This document shows positions 1-12,227 of a stretch of DNA of 64,000 nt, in pieces. How positions within the stretch are numbered: the first letter of the stretch is position 1; every line of letters begins with the position of its first letter. The notes beneath the pieces are model-generated. The model did not search any database and was not told the DNA's origin. It saw only the letters and a program-made list of their open reading frames with translations. Both the position numbers and the translations under genes were made by a program. The stretch is from Chrysomallon squamiferum (Eukaryota > Mollusca > Gastropoda > Neomphalida > Peltospiridae): assembly GCA_012295275.1 (NCBI GenBank), contig CM022665.1, positions 8,321,976-8,385,975 on the forward strand, given 5' to 3'.

Positions 1-794
1 ACATAATTAAAACTCAGTTAACAACTTTAAATACGATATTATTGAATTAGAAATTATTACGATTGGCCCAAATTAGAATAAGTAAATGTTTATCTGCCTC
101 CACTAATAAACTACATTTTCAAATTACAAAATATCTCTCTGCCACACAGACCCTAGCATACCATTAGTTCCTAATACCCATTTCCATCACTGCCTATTAA
201 ACAGTTTGTAAATGCATTAATATCTGGGCTTTACATCCTTTACATTTCTAACTGCTCTGTAATTATAAAAAAACAATAAAAACAAATGTATCATTAAAGT
301 TAATAACGGTAAGTTACACCTTAATATTTTAACACTTATCTTTACGACACATATTTGCTCGTTAATGTTCAAAACTGATAATCATGAGTTGCTAGACATC
401 GTCACAATCTTAACACTGACATCACTATATTTTTTTCTGGAACCGACTAAAATTCCAACTAGATCGCTGTTTGTAGACTGGGGATAATGTAATTTTAATA
501 TCATTACTATAAACTAGCTTGTTCTTTTAAAGGGAGTTAATCCATTCCTCTTTCTTTCGGCAGTAATATTGAAAATTTATTTTAAATGCCATATTTCAGT
601 TCGGGACGGCCTTATTTTATACGAGGATGCATTCTTATTACAAGCTTTCAACCGGAAGTACATTTATCTGGAATTGCCTCCACTTTTTGTTAACCTTTGT
701 TTTTTTTACCTTTTTTTTTTTTTCTCATTTGCTGTGTTGTGTTGAACACGTGTATATTATTCCACAAAACACCAGTGTTTATTATGTATAAATA
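1..794. other. Upstream flank of the UPRT gene, no gene seen
   Basis: AT-rich sequence with no recognisable coding exon. The last 150 bases before the UPRT start carry a CCGGAAGT ETS-type word at 652-659 and a CACGTG E-box at 747-752, so the proximal promoter is probably here. The rest shows only short homopolymer runs. Confidence 0.5.
652..752 (+). promoter_or_regulatory. Putative proximal promoter of the UPRT homologue
   Basis: CCGGAAGT (652-659) matches the ETS-family binding consensus and CACGTG (747-752) the bHLH E-box. They lie 136 and 43 bases before the ATG at 795. No TATA box is obvious among the AT tracts. ETS sites near starts are typical of housekeeping genes; function here is inference from motif and position only. 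Confidence 0.3.
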
Positions 795-1125
795 ATGGAA
801 CCAGATTTAATTCAGAACTCAGTTCAAGTTGTTGATGATAACAATTACGGACCACGTCTGAAGAAGCTTAGAATAACAGATAATGTTCGTGAATTACAGA
901 CGGTGTTACGCGACAAGTAGGCTATTTGAAGTATTTCTATCTTTATCACTTTCTGATAACAGAATAAAATTAATCTGTTATTTAATTTTTATTTTTAAAT
1001 TTTGTTTTTATTCTTTTGTTTTATTGATAAGTTTAATAATTAATGTCAAATATTTTAATTGATAATAAAAAATCCAGTAATCAGTAGCCTGCTTGTAAAT
1101 TATAGTGTAATTGTATTTTTAATTT

Positions 1126-1175
<50 letters not shown>

Positions 1176-4100
1176 TACTTCATTTGTTTTTGTTTAAAAG
1201 TAATCAATTATCTTATATGGTAATCTTACAAGTCTTGCTTTATGGTTTACCACATGATGATAATTTAGTTCACATCTTCCGAGAAATGTTTAAAAGTTAA
1301 ATACATTAATATATACTATCACATTAAGTTGATTAACCATGATTTTATACTTTCCCTTTGAAGTCAGACCTAATTTATTTTAAAAATGATAAATAAACAA
1401 TTTTATGTCATTGGTTTGTTCTGCTCCGTATTTTCAAGCATTTGTGCTGTAATCTACACTAACAACTTGATCTTGTTTATAAAACTTAAAAATTTCTATA
1501 ATATATACAAAAGTATAGTTGAAATTAAATTTTAAATACAACATGCATAGTTTTCCACTCAAATGGAATTTATTTCAAATATTTCTGTTAGTATTACTGT
1601 GCACTTTGGATAGAGTTTGTGCTAAATACAGTTTACATTTTTATATACTTCCAAGATATTGTAGCAGCAATTAACCTTTGTTGATAATAAACCAGAACTA
1701 AAAAGTTTGAGAACACATGGAAGCTGACTTTCTCCATTTGTTGTGACATTATTTAGTGGGATGAATATAGTTCTGGCAGCTTTCCCTTTCTTTATTCTAT
1801 AGTAAATGTAAAAAAATATTCCTGAAGACAGAATAATATTTCATTTACACACAACAGCTTTTTACTTCATTTTATTTCTTTGAATTCCTATTTTTCATGT
1901 TTGTTATTGAGTGTACTGTTAATTTTGTAGGGCTACAAGCAGAAGTGATTTCATCTTTTATGCTGACAGACTGGTTGGTACTTTTGTTTATTTTATTCCA
2001 AAGGAATTGATATTGATAAAGAGTTACTTATAATAATTAAATAAGTCAGATCCTTTTTCACGTGCTTTAAACAGTACCTCTAATGTCTTCATTTTCATTT
2101 TTAAAATTTCATTCATTTTTTAAATTCAGAATTTATTATTTTTAATTTGTTTATTTTAGATAAGACTTGTGGTTGAAGAAGGTTTAAATCAGCTTCCATA
2201 TAAGAAGTGTTCAGTCACAACACCAACAGGTATTGTTTTAGCAAAATTGTTAATGTTCTTTATTATTATTATTATTATTGTCATTATTTAATAACTAGAT
2301 ATGAGGAAGAATATTAAGGTGAATACAGCAATGAATGCAGCATTAAATGTACATATTACACAAAATAAAGAGTCAACTATTCTGGAAAACAAAACTCAAA
2401 TATTTGTTCTTATGATGAAGGATAAAATAAATAGGTTTTAAAAATATGACATTTTTTTTTTTTTTTTTTATTCTCAATATACTTATTTTGACTGCAAGGA
2501 CATTCATAGTAGAATGCAGTGGTAGCTTTTTGAGTTGAGGTTGTAACAGTGTATGTTGAATTTAAATTCTCCATTTAAAACTTTTAAGGCCTGAGTTCCA
2601 TACACAAAAACAAACCAGAAATAAAACTGTTTCACAAGATTAGGTACAGCACTGGTTTTATCAAATGGTATGCTGTTTTATTATGTTGTAAAAGCTTAAT
2701 TACAGATTGTAAAAACCTATGTTCTGTCACAGGTATTTTTTTTATATTTTGCATATTCCAGGTCAGACATACAGTGGATTGCGATATGAAAAGGGAAATT
2801 GTGGTGTCAGCATTATGCGTAGTGGTAGGTTCATTTCTATTTTCATAAAATGTGAAACTATAGAATAAATTTTTGAATCAATGGCAGAATACTGTTTTAA
2901 GATTATTTAAAATAAAGTGAATTTAAATGCATCGGTACCACAGTGTGTGTATTGAGGAAATGAAAGTTTAAGATGAGTTTCGTGAATAAATTTGTTTTCT
3001 TTTGAGATATATTAAATTTGAAGGGAAGGGATGATAGAATTTGTGTTTTGAATGGGTAAGTGTATTAATTCCTAATATTTTACAGGGACTAAGATTTAAC
3101 CATAATATTAATTACTACTTTATTCATTGTTTTATTCATTTTATAGGAATTATCTCATCTTTTAAGTATGCTTGAGATTATTTCAGACTATCACCTTATA
3201 CATGGTTATTTTTATAAATGTTCAGGGGAAGTGATGGAACAGGGTCTTCGAGACTGCTGCAGATCCATTCGCATTGGGAAAATACTCATTCAGAGTGATG
3301 AAGATACTCATGAGGCAAAGGTTGTCTATGCCAAACTTCCTAATGATATAAATTCCAGAAAAGTCCTGTTGATGTATCCTATTATGAGTATGTATGTTAT
3401 TTTACCTGAAAATAAAATACATTTTTAATAATTCCGCTTGCAGGATGCCAGAAAGTTTGTTTCTTAATTGTTCTTTTTTCTTTTTCCATTTTTTAAAAAA
3501 AGAATAAAGGTACTTTCCTTGATATTGTGAAAGTAAATATAATTTTGTGTCTCCTGAAGGATGGGTGAAAGATAAATTCATGTAAATTGCTTCTCATAAC
3601 TTAAATGTTTGGAATCTTTTGCCGTTTAATTTTTTAAATTCATAATACTGATATTCAGAGTGTGAAAGAAGCAAATTGCAGAAGTGACATTAAAATAAAA
3701 ATGAATTTGAACTTTTAAAATCTTAAAACCCATTAAATTAGTGGCAGACTTGTGAAGAATTTATGTTCTTTAGATTCATAGTTAACAAACATTAATTATT
3801 TTATTTGCTTCATGTCATTTCTTGTACACACACACACACACACACATTCAAACACACTACACAGTTTGCAGACGGAACGCTGACAACTGAAGTTATTTTC
3901 TTTTTCAGGTACTGGAAACACAGTTGCAAAAGCAGTGAATGTACTAAAAGAACATTCAGTGGTTGAAGAAAACATCATTCTGCTTAATTTGTTCTGTACC
4001 CCAATTGGTAAATGCTTTTTTTTTTTTTTTTTTTATCTTTAAATATTGCAAAAAATATACAAGTATCAAAAAAATAAATCCTGAATATGTAACACAAGAA

Positions 4101-4280
4101 TCTTTAAAACCAAATGTATGCAATTTTTTGTTTAACTTGAAAGATTTTTTAATGTTTATTTTTTTTTTAACAGCGGCCAAACATGTTATCAATCAGTTCC
4201 CTGGAATGACTATATTCACTTCAGAGGTTCATCCAGTAGCAACTACACACTTCGGACAAAAATATTTTGGAACTGAATAA
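795..4280 (+). CDS. UPRT: Uracil phosphoribosyltransferase homologue (UPRT)
   Basis: Coding exons 795-916, 1931-1973, 2160-2229, 2762-2824, 3226-3387, 3909-4007 and 4174-4280 join in frame to 221 aa; all introns are GT–AG. The product is recognisable as the animal UPRT homologue of the type I phosphoribosyltransferase fold, linked to pyrimidine salvage. Conserved blocks are RELQTVLRDK near the N-terminus, VVEEGLNQLPYK, EKGNCGVSIMRSGE, EQGLRDCCRSIRIGKILIQ, the PRPP-binding loop YPIMSTGNT (about residues 149-157) and the C-terminal THFGQKYFGTE. The last block replaces the glycine-rich uracil-binding segment of microbial enzymes, as in the vertebrate homologue, so catalysis on uracil is doubtful. 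The start at 795 gives a protein shorter at the N-terminus than the human one (about 309 aa); the preceding bases offer no longer in-frame start that I can see. Identification is firm, activity uncertain. Confidence 0.93.
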
Positions 4281-4501
4281 CTTCATGAAAAGGATGAAGA
4301 TGAAACCTGTAATTAGTAAAGTAATTGTGCAAAGCTAAATCTAACAAAAATAAGTTGTATATTTTGGTGCTAAATTAATACTTCTGTATGCAGTGTTACT
4401 CAAATTAGCAAGTTTGTTTTTGATTTTTATACAACAACAAACAACAACAAACAAAATATAGCAGTACTTAAAACAAGCTATTTTGATTCATGCATCATAA
4501 T

Positions 4502-4507
4502 AATAAA
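4502..4507 (+). promoter_or_regulatory. Candidate poly(A) signal of the UPRT homologue
   Basis: AATAAA 222 bases after the stop codon at 4278-4280. A second AATAAA lies about 40 bases further on. Which site is used cannot be decided from sequence, because this region is rich in such hexamers. Confidence 0.3.
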
Positions 4508-7500
4508 ACTAACCTTAAATTAATATTACTTGTTTAGAAAAAATAAAGAGATACTGGAGATACATATCTTGAATTTTCATTGGCATAGGATATGAGAGAA
4601 AAGGGTATGTTATAAATGTAATGCATGAGATGTGCAATTACCATGTTGATATTTTGTAAAATCATTGAATACTGTTTCATTTTTGTTGACTTGTCATGCT
4701 CCTCTAGACTGATGATTCTTCACTGAAATATCTTACAGTTGGTGTTTTTTTTAAAAATAATTTTAGTTTTATAACAGGCATTAAATTAAGGAAATGCAGT
4801 GCAATTTTTTTCATAATTTCTGTAATTCAACAAAATGGCATGGGATCTGATATCCTTTAGGATATGTGTTCTCAGCTAATTGTTATGAATGTTTACAACT
4901 ACCAGATATGTTATGATGCTTGGTTGCTTGCAGTGCTCAACATTATAACCTTGGCTTTATAATGGTAGATCAGATTTAAAAAGCAAATTTCACTTTTTAA
5001 AAATTCTGATATTAATATCTTCACTAATATTTTCTTGGTCTATAATTTTGATTTCATGCTTGTAATAATCTGAAGTACTAATTCTCTGTTTCTACTAATC
5101 AAGAAACATCATTTTCAGTCAAGCATTTAAAATTTGTATTTGTAGTATAAAAGTTCATTTGTTGAATCATTTAACAAACTGTGTCACAGCCCTATGCATT
5201 TAAGATAATGTTTGCTGTATAACAGTATATTAATTTTATCCACTTTTCTTGGATATAGTTAGGAAATAATTTTTGCATTTAGAGAATAAATTTTAGATTG
5301 GTTGCTAATTTATAGATAGTATCTAGTTTAATTGAGGTTAATCTTCAGTCAGAGAATTTAAGTATCTTGAATGCAAGAATAATAATGAATATGTTTTCAG
5401 AGTAATAAGGTCCTACAATACTTTGTTTCCTTGTCTGTGCTAGTCAGTTATTGTGCTTTATGCTGCTTTAAATAACTGCATTTGCAAAGTTTCTGCCAAA
5501 TGTACAGTATTTTATTTTGTTTAAATTGATAATTAATGTTTGCTTATTTGTTATTTTATTTCAAGGTTACGATTTTGTTGAAGTTTTCATAACATCCCGT
5601 TATTTTATTAATATGATGAATTAGTTTATTGTTTCCATTCAAGATTGTTGGAGAAAAGGTACGTTTTTTTTTTTCAATCTAGTATTTATAATTTGAGGAT
5701 TTAAAAAAACCAGTAATGGACATTGTTTGTTTTGTGTTTTGATTTTCTTCTTTTAAATTGTTGATATTGATTACAAACTGTTTTTAATGGTGAATGGGCA
5801 TTAATACTGTTAGTTTTATTATAGTCACATTTATTTCTTTTCAATAAAAAAAATAAATAAAAATAAAGCAGGGGCTTTGTATAATGCTGTAAAAAATAAT
5901 TTTAAGCAAGAACTAGATTTTAAAAGGTTGACAGAATATTGTAGCATGTTACAACATAAGCAAAAGTAAAGTGGAGATCATTAGTTTAAGGAATTAAAAT
6001 TTTGATAGAAAAAAATCAGAACTGAAAAATGTTATTTAATTATTGATTCTAGCAGACTGCTTTGCTTTTGCATTTACACTTGGCATGTTAAGCATTTTTA
6101 ATATCAGGTTTGCATAGCTATATGTCAGTATTTAGATTTTGTTGTACATCACATTTATTCAGTAATTTCATATGTATCTTGATGCATATTTTCATTTATA
6201 AGCACTTACAGCAATCTATATTTATAATATAAAATTTGCAGAAATGCTTTAAATGAATCTAGTTATTTTTTGTTTTAAGGTAGGCCTAACTGAAGTAGCT
6301 TTATAAGATGTACACAACTGCAAACTTCTCATAAAACAGCAGAGATATTTGCTGTCTGTTTCAGTTTTTTTTTTTTAATAAATCTTAAACCTTATTATAC
6401 AGTTTCAAACTTCATTTTATTTAATTTTGAAACGTGCCTGATGGTTCTGATACAACTTAGTTAATTTTTTATTATTTTTTTTTTTTCTTCAGTTATTATT
6501 TATGCCAAACGTATTCTTGCTTTTTAACCAAAGGCATGTTTTTATTGATATTCTGTTATAATTCCAAATGGTGGAGAATCTGAAATAGTTTGTAACTTAT
6601 TTTGAAATGGTAAAACTGTTTACCTTTGAACCACTATTTGTAACCAGATATATTTTTTTGAAATAAAACATGTCAATTGAAGCTTAAATTTGTTTTATAT
6701 AATGAACCACAGTTCAGTGATTATATATATATATATATAATAAAAAGTATGTATGAATGTATGTGTGTATGGTTAGATAGATCTATCTATATTTGCATGG
6801 GTGTGTTATTAGTGCAGACTAAACTTTTTTATGGGTTCATCTGAATGAATGTCTAATGACACCGTATTTAAGTGTAAAAAGTTGAAATGTAATTTTAAAT
6901 ACAATCCTTCAGGTACTTCAGAGGCTTTTCATCAACAACATGGGATTTTTAAATGGTATGCAGGTTTTCATAGAGAATGCAACAACTCTGATAAACCAAA
7001 ACAAATCTGCCATCTTTGAAGAAGCATATGCTGTAATTTATCATGCCCAAGACATGTTCTCTAGCTTACTGGAAATCTAAATGCAAAATTAAAAATCAGA
7101 ATCTCATATTTTTTATATGAATTAAAATACATGTTACCCATGTACAAAACATACTATTAAAAATCTATTACTTTACAAATGATATATTGTGCTTCTTTGA
7201 AAATTTAAAATAAGTATGAAATGGAAAACAATGAGAATTTGTGGACAAGTTCTTTAATAAACACTACAAAAGTGATGCTGTACAATTACGTATAAAATAG
7301 GGAGAGAAAAAAATGCAACAGCTGAAGTAAACTATAATAATACAAATATGTTTAGCATATAATAAAGAAAAAATTAAAAATTAATGTGACTATTAGTACT
7401 GCCACAGCTGACTGGAAACAACTGAATAACCAGTTAACCAAATATCTTCATCCAGATAAATCACTGAAAACAAGAATGAAGATTAAGCCTCTCAGTTTCC

Positions 7501-8875
7501 TTCTTGTTATCTTACTGAATGTTTTTCATCAGCTAAATACATTTACCATTACTATTAAAATTTATTTTCTACCATATCTAAATACATGATGAAAGTATTT
7601 CATTTACAAGAAAAAATTAGATTTCAGCTGAGACAAAGATCACACACTTGTGACTTGTAAATAGCTATATCTACACTAATATGTACATTGTTAATAAATC
7701 ACTTTCACTTGGTTACGTTTAACAGTAATATTAAATATATTGTCTGACAGAACTCATTTTCTAATATGTTGATATTTTAAAATTTCTATAAAATTCACAA
7801 ATGAAAAAAATTAAAGAAGAGAATGTAAAAAAACAACAACAAAAAACAACACTACCAAACAAATAACATTCCAATTTCTCACAAAGTACCTCTATCTTCT
7901 TACAAAGTAAATTGATAGATATAGTCAAATTTATGGAAACACAAAAATCTTTATTACCTCACATAAAGTACAAGTATTTATTTAGATACTGCCATTTATA
8001 ATACAGATCTGTTCAAGCTATAGAGACTGCTAACAGAGCAATACAAAGTCTACTGAAATATAGGTTCCTCATATCAAACTACATTTTTTTTATTTTATAA
8101 GCTTTAAAACATTCCAAATTACAAATTCCATGATCTTTTTTACAAGTGCCAAATCAGTACAACTGTAAATCATAGAGCACACAAACTTACAAATAAAGTC
8201 ATTTTTAATTTTTAAATCTTAAAATTCTGTAGTAAAAAATCAGTAAATGAAATTCAGTTCTGTTACAATATTTAATAGATAATTTAAAAAAAGAAGAAGA
8301 TATTTACAACAATCCAGGAATCGCTTTGGTTTAAACATAAATGTGTTCAGTAGTTACACTTCATAAATACAGAATAGATATAGAATACTTTGTCTAATAA
8401 ACATGATGGCATAAATATCCAAAATTGGAATATAAAAAAAGAAGAAAAAGGATGTATAAATTTTAGCTATTTAAGCATTTGTACAATAAATATATATGTA
8501 TATTATACAGACAGAGACAGACTGATAGAAAATAGAGATATAACAACAGTATAGGTTGACAAACAAACAATTGACTATAAAGAATCAAATTTCTAATGCT
8601 GAAACAAAATAACAGCCATTTTCCCTTTAATCAGTATATTTTTGTCCGACCTAAAATATTTCAAGAACAAAAAAAATAAAACAGAAAAACAGAAAAATAA
8701 AATAAAATGTATAATAATTTTTGGATCAATTACTAATATTATAATTATTTTCTAGCAAAAAAACATTAATTCAGTGTTACAGTTTCCAGTCCTACACCTT
8801 TTTAAAAGGCACAATTTAAAAAAAAATTTGTATAACAAATACCTTTTCAAACACTGATTTAAAGATGGACAACAG

Positions 8876-8962
<87 letters not shown>

Positions 8963-8993
8963 AAAAATAAAAATAAAAAAAAATAATAATAAA
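8876..8993. repeat. Long poly(A) tract, degenerating into A-rich sequence
   Basis: Two nearly pure A runs, separated by a short TTTAAATTT motif, then TA-interrupted A-rich sequence. This could be the tail of a retroposed copy on the plus strand or simple homopolymer expansion. No flanking target duplication or retrogene body was recognised. Confidence 0.7.
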
Positions 8994-11900
8994 ATAAATT
9001 AATAAAATTACAATGGCTAGTGTCCTATTTTGTCCATGCAATAAATAATTTTCATTTTTAAAAATGTTGTAACAGAAAATACAGGTTTTGTTTTGTTTAG
9101 CCAAACAAATAATTTAGTCTTTTTATTCCCCATCACTTGAAGCGCATTTTTCTTCTTTCAAGTGTCCTGCCTGTTTGTAATTGGCACTAATCTAAATCTG
9201 TTCAACAAAGAATAATCAGAATATATGAAACCTTCCATACCCAACATTAAAAAAAAAAATGAATAAAATTAACCAAAAACGTAAGCATATTTTTCACATT
9301 CAGATGAACTTTAAAATCATATAAATAAATTAAATCTTAACACAATCTTTTTATTAAAAAAATATTTTTAAAATACCCCACTTGGCACCAACTGTATTTA
9401 CATTATGAAGTGCATCATATGTAATTTAACTATAAATGAAATTACCAAGGTAAACCACAACAGCAAGTTGATTTTTTATTAAATACAGTACACCAAATAA
9501 ATATCCTTTTTAATAAAGTGCATAAAACATTAAGAGTAATTAAACCTATTTTTGCCGCTCTATCCTTTATGTGAACTCTTCCAAAATCAATATATAATCT
9601 TGTCTAAATAATTTAAAAAATAAAAACTGTCTAATACTTTATTAAAAACATGTCTGTCATATAAATTAATGTTGATTTTTCTCTCTACATTTGTTTCTTT
9701 TTAATTTTGTTAATTTTCTGTAATAATTTAATTTATACCAGTGGAATATAAAAATTCACTTTTTAAATTATGAGTTAGAATTTAGATTATTTGCAATACC
9801 TGACCAAACTTTGAGAAAATCAACTGAGTTTCACAATTTACAACTCAGCCAGTTTGTTTTAATTTTTCTGGGATCTCAGTTTGTGTGTACAGAGGCTTCT
9901 CTCTACATTTATGTGATTATTTCATTTAATAGGTAAAAGACCCACAAAAGTCAGCTTAATAGTGGAAAACAGAAAAGGAAACATTTTGCACTCAAGTGTA
10001 TTGAAGAAAAGAAAACTGATTTATCAGTCATAGAAAATGCTGGAATCCAGTACTAAGCTGGTCTGATACCTTTAGTACTATTACTAAATGGATTCTTGTT
10101 GTAGTTATAATTTTATTACCATAACAGAAATGATAATGAACAATTTTAGAAGTAAACAACCGAAAATGCTGAAACTCGCTTAACTAGCTTATATTTATGA
10201 CACTGCTGGTTAATCTGTAATCTCAGAAATTACATTCATCTTTTACTCAAAATGTTATTAAAATAATATTAAAATGAAAAAAAAAAAAAAAAAGGAACCT
10301 ATAAATAATAATTAAAAAAATAAATACAAATAAAAATAATATAAAATGAAGTATATATAAAATGATATTAATGTGTAACATTGAGCATTTGAAATAAAAT
10401 ACTGTTTTTTTGTATGTCTGTTTCAATTTTTTTTCAGTTTCATATCTACTTACTTGTGAGTTTAAATTGTTTCTTTGTTCTTGACTCATCCACTCTGAAA
10501 AATTAAAATCAATATAGATAAGTTGACTTTAAAAAAATACACACACACATATATATATATTTTAATTTATGTATGAATCAGAGACAAAAGTTTGTGTTCA
10601 TGTTTGTTTTAGGTTTCACAAAACAAAGTATAAAATGCAGAACCATAAACTAACTAAAGACCTTTTAGCTTTATAATGCAGTATGATTCTAATAATTTAT
10701 CTGCAAATAAGAATGCATTTATTATATATACAGATTCTGGACCTCTATTGCTAATGCACAATTATAAACACAAAATGCTGAAACAAACATTTTAGAAAAA
10801 CCTTTCTGTCAATCTATTCATTAAAAATAAAATATGTCACAAAAGATATATATTATATATAAAAATCATTCAAGAAAATAAACATTTCCTATAAGGATAG
10901 TGCTGTGCTCTGAAAAATAAAATGTCCATTAAATTAAACAAATAAATGTTTAAGTAATAAACATTCCAAATTCTTCTGGCATATTATAAATGTCTGAAGC
11001 TCAAAGACCAGACTTTTTATATTCATATATCATTACTGATAACATTTCATTCAAATATTACAAAACTATATTTGAGCTTTTGATTTAAACCAATAAACCG
11101 TATCAAAGTTATATAATTCTATTTATTTCTAATGTATAAATTTATGTTAATATATTAATTAATATATGAAACTGTGAAAAAAAAAAAAAAAAAAATTCTT
11201 TGAAACTGTAATAACAAGTGAAAAAATATAAATAATTTGCATAGATTTCATCAAGATTTTTCTTATTATTGTTAATATTACCAATTTATTTTATTTATTC
11301 TTTTTTACCCCTTGCACTCTAAATATAATTCAGCTGAATTAGTAATACATGCAAATTTATTTTTTACCAATGCAGTTAATGACTAAAACATTATGGCATG
11401 CTTACATACATCAATAATATAATTTATTTATTTATGTTTTTTAATTTATTGGAGCTTTCAGATTCAGCTTTGTATGGTCAAATACATTTTTTTACCCCCT
11501 GCAATGCTAGAATAATTTAAACCATATGACCTTATTAGTTATACTTCACTGTTTAAAGTAATTTGGTGAAAACAAAAAAACTAACGAAAACAAGATAATT
11601 TATCAAGCATTTCAGGAAGATACGACTTGGTATCAAAAAGATGTTCTGCTTCAAGCATGATGTTCATCCAAGGAAATCAAAAACATTTCTTTCCCCTCCC
11701 TCTCCCCTTTCATGCACATTATAAATGAACAAAACCAATCAAAATTTTGTTTTGTTATGCTGAAACACCATGCTTACTTATTTCAAGTAATCACTTTTTG
11801 TAATATGCCAAGTTTACCACCAACATCCTAATTTCATTAACTATTAGCAGTATACACAGAATGAGAAAAATACTAATGTATTTCTGGCCAGCGAAAAAAA

Positions 11901-12227
11901 TGCAGAATGAAAGGGTTACATACAATAAAATGACGAGGTTTGCACACAGTGTTTCTGTTAATTGTTAATCATATTATTAACTATCCATGCTTAATCACAG
12001 ATCACTGTACATCCACGATCAGAATCAACGGACTGCAGTTTCTTCAAACATTTTCTTGTTATTCAGTTATGAAAAACAAATGAACAAAAATGGTACTGAG
12101 CAAAGTATCAATTTCAAATTCTCATGCATTTTGGTTTTGGTTATTGGCAGTAAGACAGTTAGTCTGCTGAGTCTCTGAAATCACTATGTCTCCATCCTCA
12201 CAGCAAGTCCACTCATGCACAAGTTAC

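Larger units (their letters stand above)
4281..12227. other. Gene-free interval and 3' UTRs between convergent genes
   Basis: About 7.9 kb of AT-rich sequence without a coding exon I can support. The left part is probably the UPRT 3' UTR: AATAAA hexamers lie at 4502-4507 and in several later positions. The right part probably includes a long 3' UTR of the minus-strand SH3BGR-like gene, which ends at 12228. Short open frames here lack domain signals and often consist of poly-F or poly-K runs. A very long poly(A) tract sits at 8876-8993. Confidence 0.5.

Noticed and set aside
3168-3428. 86-codon frame starting before the fifth UPRT exon
   Set aside because: Only 3226-3387 is exon; the flanking residues are intron sequence read through.
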